Virus record (IMG/VR): IMGVR_UViG_3300012936_000028
Span: 1 to 46,747 of that record
DNA from: a virus
Direction: 5' to 3' (one strand)
DNA: 46,747 nt
A program made the translations under genes and the position numbers. The notes beneath the pieces were generated by a model. It was not told the DNA's origin. It saw only the letters and a program-made list of their open reading frames with translations, and ran no database searches. Below, piece after piece: positions 34,326-42,454 of this stretch (the first letter of the stretch is position 1; each line of letters opens with the position of its first letter).

Positions 34326-36604
34326 TATTCAAACCTTACTACGAGTTTATCGTCTTTGATTTTTTTACTTAAACCTGTAAGAGGGTCTGTGTATTCAAAA
34401 GTGAAACCAACTCTTAGATTTTTATAAATACTTGCTGCAAATAAGTTTGCTATATAGTCCTTACCGTTAAAAACTAACAGTGTATCATCAAAAGTTTTAT
34501 CGTTTGCTATTATACTTTTCTTAGAATCAAAATCATACATTGAAAAGCTTATGTCTCCTAAATCTTCTGAAATTATTTGATGTGGAACATTAATAGCAGC
34601 GTGCTGTCTAGCGATGTCTATAAAACTAAATTTTAGAGTTTTAATGGAATCGTCCGCAGAAATATTTTTTTGTTGTGTATCTAAAACTACTCTTATTTTC
34701 TTAAATAAATCTTCTTCGCTCGACTCAGGCTGATAAAATTTAACATCTTCAGATTTTGTTGTAAATTCAATACCTGACTTAATATCAATAAATTTAACTT
34801 TTACAACTATAAAGTTTTTATCTTGAAGTTCTTTTTTAAAAGTTGAATTAGACTCAAATCTACTAATAGTTGTGTTTGGAATAGTAAATTTTTTTATTCC
34901 TTCTAAAACAGAGCCTTTGTAGTTGTAGATAGAATTAGCAGGTATTTGCGAATCAAAGATATTCTTTTTGACAGAATTTCTAGTTATTACCAATGTTTTT
35001 TGTATATCAATATTAGTTGTAAAGATATCAGATTCTGAAGTTGTATTATTTTCAATTGTTATTGTTGAGTCCAGTGCTGTTATTGTCAAACCTTGCAATG
35101 TGGAATCATTTACTTTTGTCTGGATTTGTTGAGCTATTTTACTAATTGCGTCTGGCAGCGTGATATTACCTTGTCCAAGACTAAATAAACCAATATAAAA
35201 ATTACCAGCTGCACCATCACCAGTAATGTCATTATCATTTGAGTAAGATATTCTAATGTTAATTGATTGGCCTCTCGAGTCTGTAATTTTAAAAGACGTA
35301 TCTGCTAAAGGGTTTCTTAAGAATCTTACACTTTCTGTTTCTCTGACATTTCCTAAATATTCTAATTTCATTATTTGAGAATCAGAAGAAAAATTAACTA
35401 ATTTTTTATTAATCAAGTTTGTTAAATAAAAAGTTTCTTCATTATTTAAAAATCTTTTTTTAGTGTCATAATTGACACTTTCCAGATTTTTATCTTTTAT
35501 TTTTATTTCTAGTTTAGGTCTTTTATACTTGTTTGATAAGTTTCTACTACCTAATCTTTTGACAAAATAAGTGTAACTATCAAAAATATTTTCCAGCGCA
35601 AAATCAATAACAAAAGTTTGTGTCTTGTTACCTACTTGATTATTATCTCTAGCAGATGTTAAAAATTGGTATACATGATTAGTAATATCAAACGTTACAT
35701 CTTCGTTCCCATTAGTAAAAGAAATTTCCTGCTCAAAAGAAGTTGATGTGTCTATGTCATCGATAGTAACCATTCCTTCCGTAGACCATTTTACAGCAGG
35801 AACGACTAAAGAATTTATTATTTTAAAGTTTGCGTCCCCAACATCAGAAAATTGTATTATATCTCTCCCTAAGCCTTCGTTAAAGTCATTAACAAGAGGC
35901 CTAATTCTTAATTTGAAGTTTCTTGGGCTCGAAGAGTCAACTCCGACATCTGTTAGCCTAATATAAGCTTTAAAGTCTGCACCAGGATCTGAATTTGAAA
36001 AAGATGATTTATCTAAATCTTCAACGTGATCGTCATATATTTTTTGTAAGTCATATGTCAATAAAATAGCACTATGCTCAAATCTTATAAATTTTGTTAT
36101 AGAAATACTGTTCTCGTTACTAGGTAGCACTGGCACAGTATCACCAGAGATCCCAGGTTTGTTCTGTTGTAATAAAATTCTATCATTATCTAGTTTATAT
36201 GCTGTAATATCAAAAGTCAAACCATTATTAAAACTATTTACATTATTGATTGCGCTAATAAATCTGTCTCTTTTTTCTATAGCTGTATTTGCACCATTTA
36301 AGCCTATTTTAACTTTTTTGTTTGCGCCGTCAATCTCAACAGAACCATCAACAGTTTCTTCTAAAGTCCTTATTATAAAAGTAATACTATTACCTAATGA
36401 ATCTTTTAGTGTAAATGTATTACCATTAACAATTGTATCATTAATAGTAATCATTGCTCTAGACTTAACATTTTTATTTTCACCTACAATTTTAAAAAGG
36501 TCTAACGTTGAAGCTTGGCCAAAATTAGCTTCAATGCCTTTATTGAATTGTGTCGACATATCAGTGACAAAAGTATCTTTTAAAGCTGTTTGTATTATTA
36601 TCAT
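34325..36604 (-). CDS. Tail protein with DNRLRE-like fold (759 residues)
   Basis: The N-terminus reads QTALKDTFVTDMSTQFNKGI, then NFGQASTLDLFKI, a pattern typical of DNRLRE beta-sandwich domains of surface and phage proteins. Matching later elements are FIRFEHSAILLTYDL (about residue 170), VTFDITNHVYQFL (about 315), and YFVKRLGSRNLS followed by RPKLEIKIKD (about 350-375). A roughly 110-residue insertion of strand-rich sequence sits within the domain (residues 55-165), and a related insert-like block recurs near 430-530. The remainder is unrecognised. The ATG at 36604 lies three bases after the gp6-like stop. A baseplate periphery or fibre role is inferred from position. Confidence 0.65.
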   Translation of the reverse strand: MIIIQTALKDTFVTDMSTQFNKGIEANFGQASTLDLFKIVGENKNVKSRAMITINDTIVNGNTFTLKDSLGNSITFIIRTLEETVDGSVEIDGANKKVKIGLNGANTAIEKRDRFISAINNVNSFNNGLTFDITAYKLDNDRILLQQNKPGISGDTVPVLPSNENSISITKFIRFEHSAILLTYDLQKIYDDHVEDLDKSSFSNSDPGADFKAYIRLTDVGVDSSSPRNFKLRIRPLVNDFNEGLGRDIIQFSDVGDANFKIINSLVVPAVKWSTEGMVTIDDIDTSTSFEQEISFTNGNEDVTFDITNHVYQFLTSARDNNQVGNKTQTFVIDFALENIFDSYTYFVKRLGSRNLSNKYKRPKLEIKIKDKNLESVNYDTKKRFLNNEETFYLTNLINKKLVNFSSDSQIMKLEYLGNVRETESVRFLRNPLADTSFKITDSRGQSINIRISYSNDNDITGDGAAGNFYIGLFSLGQGNITLPDAISKIAQQIQTKVNDSTLQGLTITALDSTITIENNTTSESDIFTTNIDIQKTLVITRNSVKKNIFDSQIPANSIYNYKGSVLEGIKKFTIPNTTISRFESNSTFKKELQDKNFIVVKVKFIDIKSGIEFTTKSEDVKFYQPESSEEDLFKKIRVVLDTQQKNISADDSIKTLKFSFIDIARQHAAINVPHQIISEDLGDISFSMYDFDSKKSIIANDKTFDDTLLVFNGKDYIANLFAASIYKNLRVGFTFEYTDPLTGLSKKIKDDKLVVRFE

Positions 36605-36607
36605 AAT

Positions 36608-38473
36608 TTATCCGTTTCTAACTACGATATCATAATCTAAATGTTTAAGTTCAAAAATACCGCCTCTTTTTGGAAAAACAAAACCATTTAAAAATTCTTG
36701 TTTAGGAGAAAACATGTTATTAGAGTAAGTAATATTAATCTCGTCAAATTCATCAAAAAAGTTATCTTGAAAAGATTTTGAACGAATAATATTCTCAGGC
36801 AATGTAATTAAGCTAGCTACACCATCTGTATTTAAAGTAATATTTATAATATCATTAACATTAATTGCTTCATTTATTTGTAATGTATCAAACCTCATGT
36901 TTTCATCTATTCTTGTTATTAGATCATCTAAAACGCTTTCAACGATAAAACCTGATTTAACTGACACTGTTAAGTCAATTGAAAAATTGTATATTGGTGT
37001 ATCGATTATGTTAAAACTGTCTCCTAAAACTCTAAATTGATTAATATAAGTTTTTAAGTTCTTTTTTAATGCATCGTTTGAATTAACGTAAAAACCTGTT
37101 TGATCTTTACATACAATATAAAGATCTTTTGTTAAATTCGTAAAAGGATTTTCTAGTATTGCAATTTTATGAACTTTGCCATAATCGCTTGGCATCGTGT
37201 ATATTCTTGATATAAGATCTTTTTCATTTACTACTCTATTCTGAGAAACAATACTTGAAGGAATTTGCAACTTTAATTCTTCGATAGTTAATCTATTAGT
37301 TCCACCAATTGCTTTTTGTTCGTTGACGACATCAAGTGAACCTTCTATTTCATCTAAAATAGTATCAATATCACTCCGGCTATCAGAAACATTTGGCAAA
37401 ACAATTATTGATTTTTCTATGTTAACAATACTTTCAGCTGGAACGTTTGTTTGAATTCCTCCACCGTGTACATATGTAATAGTCACTGTCTTGCCAGCAG
37501 GGGAAACACCTAATGTATTAGACGTGATTAATTTGTTAGGGTCAAGTGATTTACTCAAGTCGTAATCTCTATGTTTTAAAGGTAAAAGCAGATCTTCAGG
37601 ATTAGTTAAAATATTATCTTCTATTTTTTTTCCTTTGCCGTTTCCAAATCTTATTACAGATGTGTTGTTATTAAAATTATTTTCTAAAACATATCTAAAA
37701 GGTGCAGTTGTTGGATATAAATAATTTTCGTTAGCATTTTCAACTTTTTTATAAATTGTGTTTTGACTTAAAAAGTCAACTTCATAATATTCATTTAGAT
37801 CGTTATCAACTACTTTAAGTATTTTTTGAACGTTTGTGTTGTTTAACTGGTATGATAAAAATAGATCTTCATTGTTTCCTGAGAAGCTTACAGTTTCTGT
37901 AGTTACTTCACCTGATGTGCATAAACCTTTTTTTTCTAAAATTAGTGTCAACGGTAAGCCCTCATCATCAGTCTCTGATACTGTTTTTTTAGGGCCTATT
38001 CTAAAATCAACATCTTCTGTAAGAATAAAGGATGGGCCTTCATTTGAAGATAGTTGTGTGCCTTTTTTAATTATAGGCAGCATAATAGGGTCTGGCTTTA
38101 ATAAATTAACGCTTTCTGCATTGCTATCTAAATCAACTTCAATATAAAAACTTACATAAGCACTTGAAGGTGAAGCATTTCCGCCTTTAATACCTGCACG
38201 TCTAAGATGACTAGTAATATTTTGATTATTTGTAGCAGTCTCAAAATTCAATTCATTAAATTGCTGTTCTGTATAAAAAGCTAATGAGTCGCCAACAATT
38301 GCTGCAAAGTCTAACAACATGCCTCCGAGAGACGCTTCAGAAAAGTCATTGATTTGATCTTTAAAATTTGATTTTGCGTAAGAAAGAAGCTCTTTCCTAA
38401 AGTCTGTAAACGTCTTGTTTACATATTGGTTTTTTCTTTGATTTTCTAATTTTTCTTCAATGTTTATGCTCAT
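36608..38473 (-). CDS. 6: Baseplate wedge protein, gp6/Baseplate_J-like
   Basis: A 621-residue protein of the T4 gp6 type (Baseplate_J superfamily), which forms the ring around the baseplate hub with gp25. The N-terminus has the usual FTDFRKELLSYAKSNFKDQI segment, followed by LGGMLLDFAAIVGDSLAFYT, a signature of this family. The centre has a Gly-rich VTITYVHGGGIQTNVPAES strand pair. The region IGGTNRLTIEELKLQIPSSI followed by VVNEKDLISRIYTMPSDYGK matches the conserved core just before the C-terminal domain. The length is close to T4 gp6 (660). The ATG overlaps the gp25-like stop by one base (TAATG), as expected for wedge partners made together. Confidence 0.9.
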   Translation of the reverse strand: MSINIEEKLENQRKNQYVNKTFTDFRKELLSYAKSNFKDQINDFSEASLGGMLLDFAAIVGDSLAFYTEQQFNELNFETATNNQNITSHLRRAGIKGGNASPSSAYVSFYIEVDLDSNAESVNLLKPDPIMLPIIKKGTQLSSNEGPSFILTEDVDFRIGPKKTVSETDDEGLPLTLILEKKGLCTSGEVTTETVSFSGNNEDLFLSYQLNNTNVQKILKVVDNDLNEYYEVDFLSQNTIYKKVENANENYLYPTTAPFRYVLENNFNNNTSVIRFGNGKGKKIEDNILTNPEDLLLPLKHRDYDLSKSLDPNKLITSNTLGVSPAGKTVTITYVHGGGIQTNVPAESIVNIEKSIIVLPNVSDSRSDIDTILDEIEGSLDVVNEQKAIGGTNRLTIEELKLQIPSSIVSQNRVVNEKDLISRIYTMPSDYGKVHKIAILENPFTNLTKDLYIVCKDQTGFYVNSNDALKKNLKTYINQFRVLGDSFNIIDTPIYNFSIDLTVSVKSGFIVESVLDDLITRIDENMRFDTLQINEAINVNDIINITLNTDGVASLITLPENIIRSKSFQDNFFDEFDEINITYSNNMFSPKQEFLNGFVFPKRGGIFELKHLDYDIVVRNG

Positions 38474-38979
38474 TATATAGACCCTTTAATTAATAATTCA
38501 ATAGTATTTGGTATATCTTCTATTCCTAAAATGTCTAAAGTATATGTAATAGTAATTAAAAAAAGATCAGCTTCACTACTCACATCTGTAGGAACTAAAT
38601 CGCTTTGAAAATCTTTTAGTTTAATACTTGGAAAGTATTTTTTTGTATTTTTTTTAATATCTTCCATTGCTATAGCTTCTTTTTCTCCTAAAGAAATACC
38701 CGTGCTATTGTAAATATTAAATATTGAAAGACCAAAATCAGGCTTGCATAAAAGCTCACCTTTCTTAGTAGATAAAAAGAATTTATAGTTATTTGAAATT
38801 TGTTTTTGTACTTCAAAATTCATAGAAAATAAGTCTTCACTAACTCTTCTACCTTTTGACAAAGGAAGTCTTATACCTAGTGGCTTTTTAGAAGTTAAAG
38901 GTAGATTTATAGCCTGATTTTGCTCTAGTAAATCTTCTTTTTCTGTTACACCTGTGTTTAAATAGTCTATTGTTGCCAT
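38473..38979 (-). CDS. 25: Baseplate wedge protein, gp25-like
   Basis: A 168-residue protein of the gp25/GPW family, which together with gp6 makes the inner baseplate ring and nucleates the sheath. Family features are the N-terminal KPLGIRLPLSKGRR loop, FEVQKQISNNYKFFLSTKKG, and the core GELLCKPDFGLSIFNIY, followed by a helix with KEAIAMEDIKKNTKKYFPSI. It is slightly longer than T4 gp25 (132). The ATG at 38979 follows a strong GAGGTG and lies 20 bases downstream of a TATAAATA box. It is the first gene after a real gap, so it may start a transcription unit covering the tail block. Confidence 0.92.
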   Translation of the reverse strand: MATIDYLNTGVTEKEDLLEQNQAINLPLTSKKPLGIRLPLSKGRRVSEDLFSMNFEVQKQISNNYKFFLSTKKGELLCKPDFGLSIFNIYNSTGISLGEKEAIAMEDIKKNTKKYFPSIKLKDFQSDLVPTDVSSEADLFLITITYTLDILGIEDIPNTIELLIKGSI

Positions 38980-38993
38980 AAATTCACCTCAAG

Positions 38994-39007
38994 TATAAAT
39001 ATTTATA
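38994..39007 (-). promoter_or_regulatory. Candidate late promoter within 14-bp palindrome before gp25-like gene
   Basis: TATAAATATTTATA is a perfect 14-bp palindrome. On the coding strand its first eight bases, 39007 to 39000, are TATAAATA, the exact T4 late -10 consensus. That box ends 20 bases before the gp25-like ATG, and a GAGGTG ribosome binding site follows. The gp55-like sigma factor encoded upstream could read such a box. The CTTGAG(G)TG sequence occurs on both sides as a direct repeat. Because it is a palindrome, the reverse strand also carries the box. Confidence 0.5.
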
Positions 39008-39020
39008 AGAAAAGCTACAC

Positions 39021-40997
39021 TCAAGATGTTTTACTAATTTTGCTCAATATTTTATCAATATTGTCTTCTATTGACCGTAATCTTTGGGACAATTCTTCAT
39101 CTCTTTTCATTTTAACATCATTAATTGAGCTCTCAAGGTTACTTTGTATAAGTAAAAATTCAAGATTAAATTCTTCTATCGCAGCTAACATATTAGCACA
39201 TAAAACTGCGACAGAAGACGTTATAGGTGCTAATGCAGTAGCAACTTGTGCTCCAGTAACTGGATTTGCTGCAGTTGCAGGTGTGCTTAAAGGTGTAAGA
39301 CTGGCTGCAGTTGCTGTTGCAATACCGTTTGCTGATGTTGTTATTTGACTTTTAAGATTATTAGTTAAAGACTCAAAACTATCAACAATTGTTCTATGTG
39401 TTTCTCTAAACAAGTCTTTGGTTTTATCCATGTCTTCCCTGTTCACATCAAGAATTTCATTTAAATATTCTTTTAGTTGATTTCCTAGCACAAGTTGCTG
39501 ACTGGTTGAACTTTCACCTAAAATTACTAGTGCACCATTATATTCCTTGTTTTCGTCTAGTTGATTAGACAGATTATTTTCTATAAGACTTTTTTTTATT
39601 TTATAATATTCACCATTTCCAATAAAAATTCTGTTTGAATCTAAAAACATATCACCGTTATTATTTATTCTAAATATTGAATTTAAATTCTTGTTAAATA
39701 TACTGTTATAGTATTCTTTAATAATTTTAACGCCATCACCACCTACCCTTGAATATAAATTAATATTACTAGAAGAAATATCAACTGTTGGATTTTTAAT
39801 AGAAGGCAATATACTGTTTCTATTTTTAATATAATAAAATGTTTTATATTCTTTTGCCTCGTCCAAGAGACTTGAATTTGTAATTTTTCCCTTAACAGTC
39901 ACATCGCTGGTTACATTTAAGTTAAAAAGTGTAGAGTAATTTTTTAAAAATAAAGATTCATTATTACCAGCTTCACAGATAGATATTTTTGAAGCATCTT
40001 CTACTATACTAAAAACACCTTCATTAACGCTTTCAGGAATTACTTCATCAGAGAAAACAGAAAACAAATTAGGATTTTTAAAATTTTCTTCTTCGCCGTC
40101 GAAAAGAAGTTTTATTGACTTATTTGGGTGACTAGGAAAATATGCATTAAAAACTTGAAGCTTAGAAGTTTCTGCTTGATTATTGTAAAAGTTACCGTTT
40201 ACTAAACTAAAAGTATTTTCTGCAAAGGCTCCTGCACCAGCAGAAATGCAAACTTCTCCACTTCCTTTCTTGTTTTTACTATACCCACTAGAATAATTAT
40301 TAGTTGTAAGCTTTAACAGCGTATTATTTGAGCCTTGAAATACTAAATCATCAGAATTAGGCATAATTGCAGGTATACATGTGTTCGGATATTTGCTTTT
40401 TAAATCTTTAATTAATTCAATTTCGTCTGTGTTAAGTTCAAAGGTTGTTTCACCAAAATCGTTTGTTGGCTTAATAATGCTGTTTTCTGCAATTTTTTTA
40501 AGATTTTTAATATCAAGCTTTTCACTCGTTGAAAAGTCATTGATGTCTATATTTTTGCTATCAACTAAGCTTTTTAAGTTAAAAGCAAAGTCTCTGTCAT
40601 TATGTGTATAGTTAACGTCCTCTGTGTAATTTAAGGCATGAACTCTACTAAGCCAGTAAGAATTAACTTTATAAGAATCAGACTTTTTGTTATATGGATC
40701 TTTAAATACCCAAACATATTCGCCAGGTTTAACAGGCATTTTAATATGTGACGAGAAAAAAGGAAGTGATACAAAAGTATTTGTGTTTTCTTGTGAGTCC
40801 AGCATTATACTTTTAGAAAAAATAGTTCCGCTTGGCAGGCTTTCTAGAAATAAAATTAAACCTAGATCAGGAGTTCCTTCTATGACTGCAGGAAAGAAAG
40901 ATGAAATAAGACCTCTATCGTTAAGGTCACTATAAATTTTTTGTGAGTTTGCTCTTTGATTCTCTATTGTATAGAGTACTCTTGATTTTAAAAACAT
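39021..40997 (-). CDS. Baseplate hub/spike protein with gp5-type OB fold
   Basis: A 658-residue protein likely to form the central baseplate hub or spike. The N-terminal 150 residues look like the OB-fold domain of gp5/VgrG-type hubs. They include FFPAVIEGTPDLGLILFLES, then LPFFSSHIKMPVKPGEYVWV and YWLSRVHALNYTEDVNYTHND. No lysozyme domain is visible, unlike T4 gp5. The C-terminal 150 residues are helical or coiled, with an Ala/Thr-rich stretch near 570-600. The ATG at 40997 follows the small terminase stop after 9 bases; the ribosome binding site is weak (AGAG). It precedes gp25 and gp6 homologues, as expected for a baseplate cluster. Confidence 0.75.
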   Translation of the reverse strand: MFLKSRVLYTIENQRANSQKIYSDLNDRGLISSFFPAVIEGTPDLGLILFLESLPSGTIFSKSIMLDSQENTNTFVSLPFFSSHIKMPVKPGEYVWVFKDPYNKKSDSYKVNSYWLSRVHALNYTEDVNYTHNDRDFAFNLKSLVDSKNIDINDFSTSEKLDIKNLKKIAENSIIKPTNDFGETTFELNTDEIELIKDLKSKYPNTCIPAIMPNSDDLVFQGSNNTLLKLTTNNYSSGYSKNKKGSGEVCISAGAGAFAENTFSLVNGNFYNNQAETSKLQVFNAYFPSHPNKSIKLLFDGEEENFKNPNLFSVFSDEVIPESVNEGVFSIVEDASKISICEAGNNESLFLKNYSTLFNLNVTSDVTVKGKITNSSLLDEAKEYKTFYYIKNRNSILPSIKNPTVDISSSNINLYSRVGGDGVKIIKEYYNSIFNKNLNSIFRINNNGDMFLDSNRIFIGNGEYYKIKKSLIENNLSNQLDENKEYNGALVILGESSTSQQLVLGNQLKEYLNEILDVNREDMDKTKDLFRETHRTIVDSFESLTNNLKSQITTSANGIATATAASLTPLSTPATAANPVTGAQVATALAPITSSVAVLCANMLAAIEEFNLEFLLIQSNLESSINDVKMKRDEELSQRLRSIEDNIDKILSKISKTS

Positions 40998-41006
40998 AAA
41001 CTTGCT

Positions 41007-41378
41007 CTAAACATTAATTTTACTAAATATATCATCATCTGATATTACTTCCGACTTTTCTTCTTCTTTGGCTATGAGTTCAGCTAATTTAAGTATTTGA
41101 TCATTTGATTTACTCATTCTTTCAACATATTTTGCCATAATACTTCCAACGTTCATATGCTCATTTGTGCCTCCTGTCATCGAAATATAAGCGTCGTTAA
41201 ATAACATCTTTGCTTTTTCTCTATCTTCTATAGCGTTAGAATAGATTTCTTTCCAGAGCATTTTTTTTTTATTCTCTAACGAGTCAATGGAGTCAAGAAT
41301 GTCTGAAAAGTTTTTTATTTGATCTTCTTTTTCGCTATTTTTATCGATTTTTTTTGATATTTTATCTATATTATCCAT
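41007..41378 (-). CDS. 16: Probable terminase small subunit, gp16-like
   Basis: A 123-residue, almost wholly helical acidic protein. The segment KAKMLFNDAYISMTGG, then NEHMNVGSIMAKYVERMSKS and NDQILKLAELI, parallels the central helices of T4 gp16 as I recall them. Shared positions are His-Met, a following Met, and Asn-x-x-Ile-Leu-Lys-Leu. The acidic tail ends DDDIFSKINV. Small terminases recognise DNA ends and regulate the large subunit. The ATG at 41378 follows AGGAAA, 8 bases after the sigma factor stop. It is about 36 kb from the large terminase in this window, an unusual separation. Confidence in the family is moderate because it rests on a remembered pattern rather than an alignment. Confidence 0.6.
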   Translation of the reverse strand: MDNIDKISKKIDKNSEKEDQIKNFSDILDSIDSLENKKKMLWKEIYSNAIEDREKAKMLFNDAYISMTGGTNEHMNVGSIMAKYVERMSKSNDQILKLAELIAKEEEKSEVISDDDIFSKINV

Positions 41379-41386
41379 TTTTTTTC

Positions 41387-42136
41387 CTAAAATAAGTCAA
41401 ATTCTTTACCATGGCCACACATTTTTCTGTAGTGCTTTCTTATTGTTGATAAACTTGAACTAAGTTCTGAGCTGTTAAGACCCGATATTTCTCTAAGATA
41501 TACAAAAACTGCTCGTTTATTTAAATAGTCTAAATTATTAGCATTTTGAAATATTTGTTTTACAGCGTTTATGCAGCGAATATCTTTTTCATCTTTGAGC
41601 TTTTCTTGAATACGCCCAGTCATCTTCATAAATTTAGGCAAGAATTCAGCTTTATCAATAGCATCAATGTATAACTGTCCGACATCAGGAGCTATTCTAT
41701 TGAGTTGTTCTTTTTCATAAGACGTAAAACCTTCATTACAATCGGTTGATATGTTTCTTTTAGCATTTTTCATAAGTCTTCTTGAGTGTATTGTAAGCCA
41801 GTTTTTTGCAACAACGTTAAAATAAGAAAAAGCTTTTGTACCGTTTTCAGGTTTCCACTTGTGTATTGTTTCAAATAAAAAAGTTACACAATCATGCTTT
41901 AAATGATTAATGTCTTCTGACGAAGACTTAAACTTGTAAACAGATACTAAGTTGTGAACAAGTTCTGAAAAGGCTGGATGAATATGACTAACATATATAG
42001 CGTCTTTTCTTCTTTTGGTTTTCACCTGCTGGTATTCTACTATTTTTTCTTGTGTTTCCATTGAAAAATAATAGTTTTTTTTCTTCTTTTTTTTCTTTAA
42101 AGACTTTTTATCAACTTCTTTTACATTTTTAGCCAA
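41387..42136 (-). CDS. 55: Late sigma factor, gp55-like (TTG start)
   Basis: A sigma70-type factor that directs host RNA polymerase to late promoters. A region 2-like block lies at about residues 55-125: FSELVHNLVSVYKFKS, then HDCVTFLFETIHKWKPENGT and KAFSYFNVVAKNWLTIHSRR. The C-terminus ends GKEFDLF, a hydrophobic-acidic tail resembling the sliding-clamp binding ends of T4 gp55 and gp33; this is inference. The only in-frame start upstream of the Lys-rich N-terminus (residues 14-20) is a TTG at 42136. It has GAGGA seven bases upstream; the next in-frame start is Met26. An out-of-frame ATG at 42141 opens a six-codon reading frame over the same site. The gene lies 15 bases after the membrane protein stop. 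Confidence 0.8.
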   Translation of the reverse strand: MAKNVKEVDKKSLKKKKKKKNYYFSMETQEKIVEYQQVKTKRRKDAIYVSHIHPAFSELVHNLVSVYKFKSSSEDINHLKHDCVTFLFETIHKWKPENGTKAFSYFNVVAKNWLTIHSRRLMKNAKRNISTDCNEGFTSYEKEQLNRIAPDVGQLYIDAIDKAEFLPKFMKMTGRIQEKLKDEKDIRCINAVKQIFQNANNLDYLNKRAVFVYLREISGLNSSELSSSLSTIRKHYRKMCGHGKEFDLF

Positions 42137-42151
42137 GACATTCCTCGTTTA

Positions 42152-42454
42152 CTAGATTTCTTCTTCTTCTTTCATTTCCTCTTCTTTTTTGTTTACTGAG
42201 TTCGAAAGAGTTGCAGCAACTTCTAAGACAATGTCTTGCACTTCTATTACTTCACTTATAATATTTTTAATTTCTGGACTATCATAAAAAACGGGTATTT
42301 TAGCTATCTGATTTAGCCTGTTATACTTAATATCTATTCTATCTAGCGCTTTTTCTATAGAATCCTGAACATTTAAAACTATTAACGCAAACTTTATACA
42401 AAAATAGCAAAAGAAAAAATTAGCTAAAATTGATAATATTAACATGTAGATCAT
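42152..42454 (-). CDS. Small membrane protein of unknown function
   Basis: A 100-residue protein with one N-terminal membrane segment (about residues 4-27, MLILSILANFFFCYFCIKFA) followed by a charged helical tail ending in a Glu-rich stretch. This arrangement suggests an inner-membrane anchor with a cytoplasmic domain. The ATG at 42454 follows the glycosyltransferase stop directly, with a weak AAGAG ribosome binding site. Small membrane proteins next to gp55-like genes occur in other T4-like phages as I recall. Lysis control or superinfection exclusion is possible but unsupported. Confidence 0.7.
   Translation of the reverse strand: MIYMLILSILANFFFCYFCIKFALIVLNVQDSIEKALDRIDIKYNRLNQIAKIPVFYDSPEIKNIISEVIEVQDIVLEVAATLSNSVNKKEEEMKEEEEI

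Noticed and set aside
36159-36635. Plus-strand frame of 158 hydrophobic residues resembling a membrane protein
   Set aside because: Hydrophobic antisense frames are common opposite AT-rich Asn/Lys genes; it lies fully opposite the gp6 and DNRLRE-like genes and lacks a ribosome binding site.
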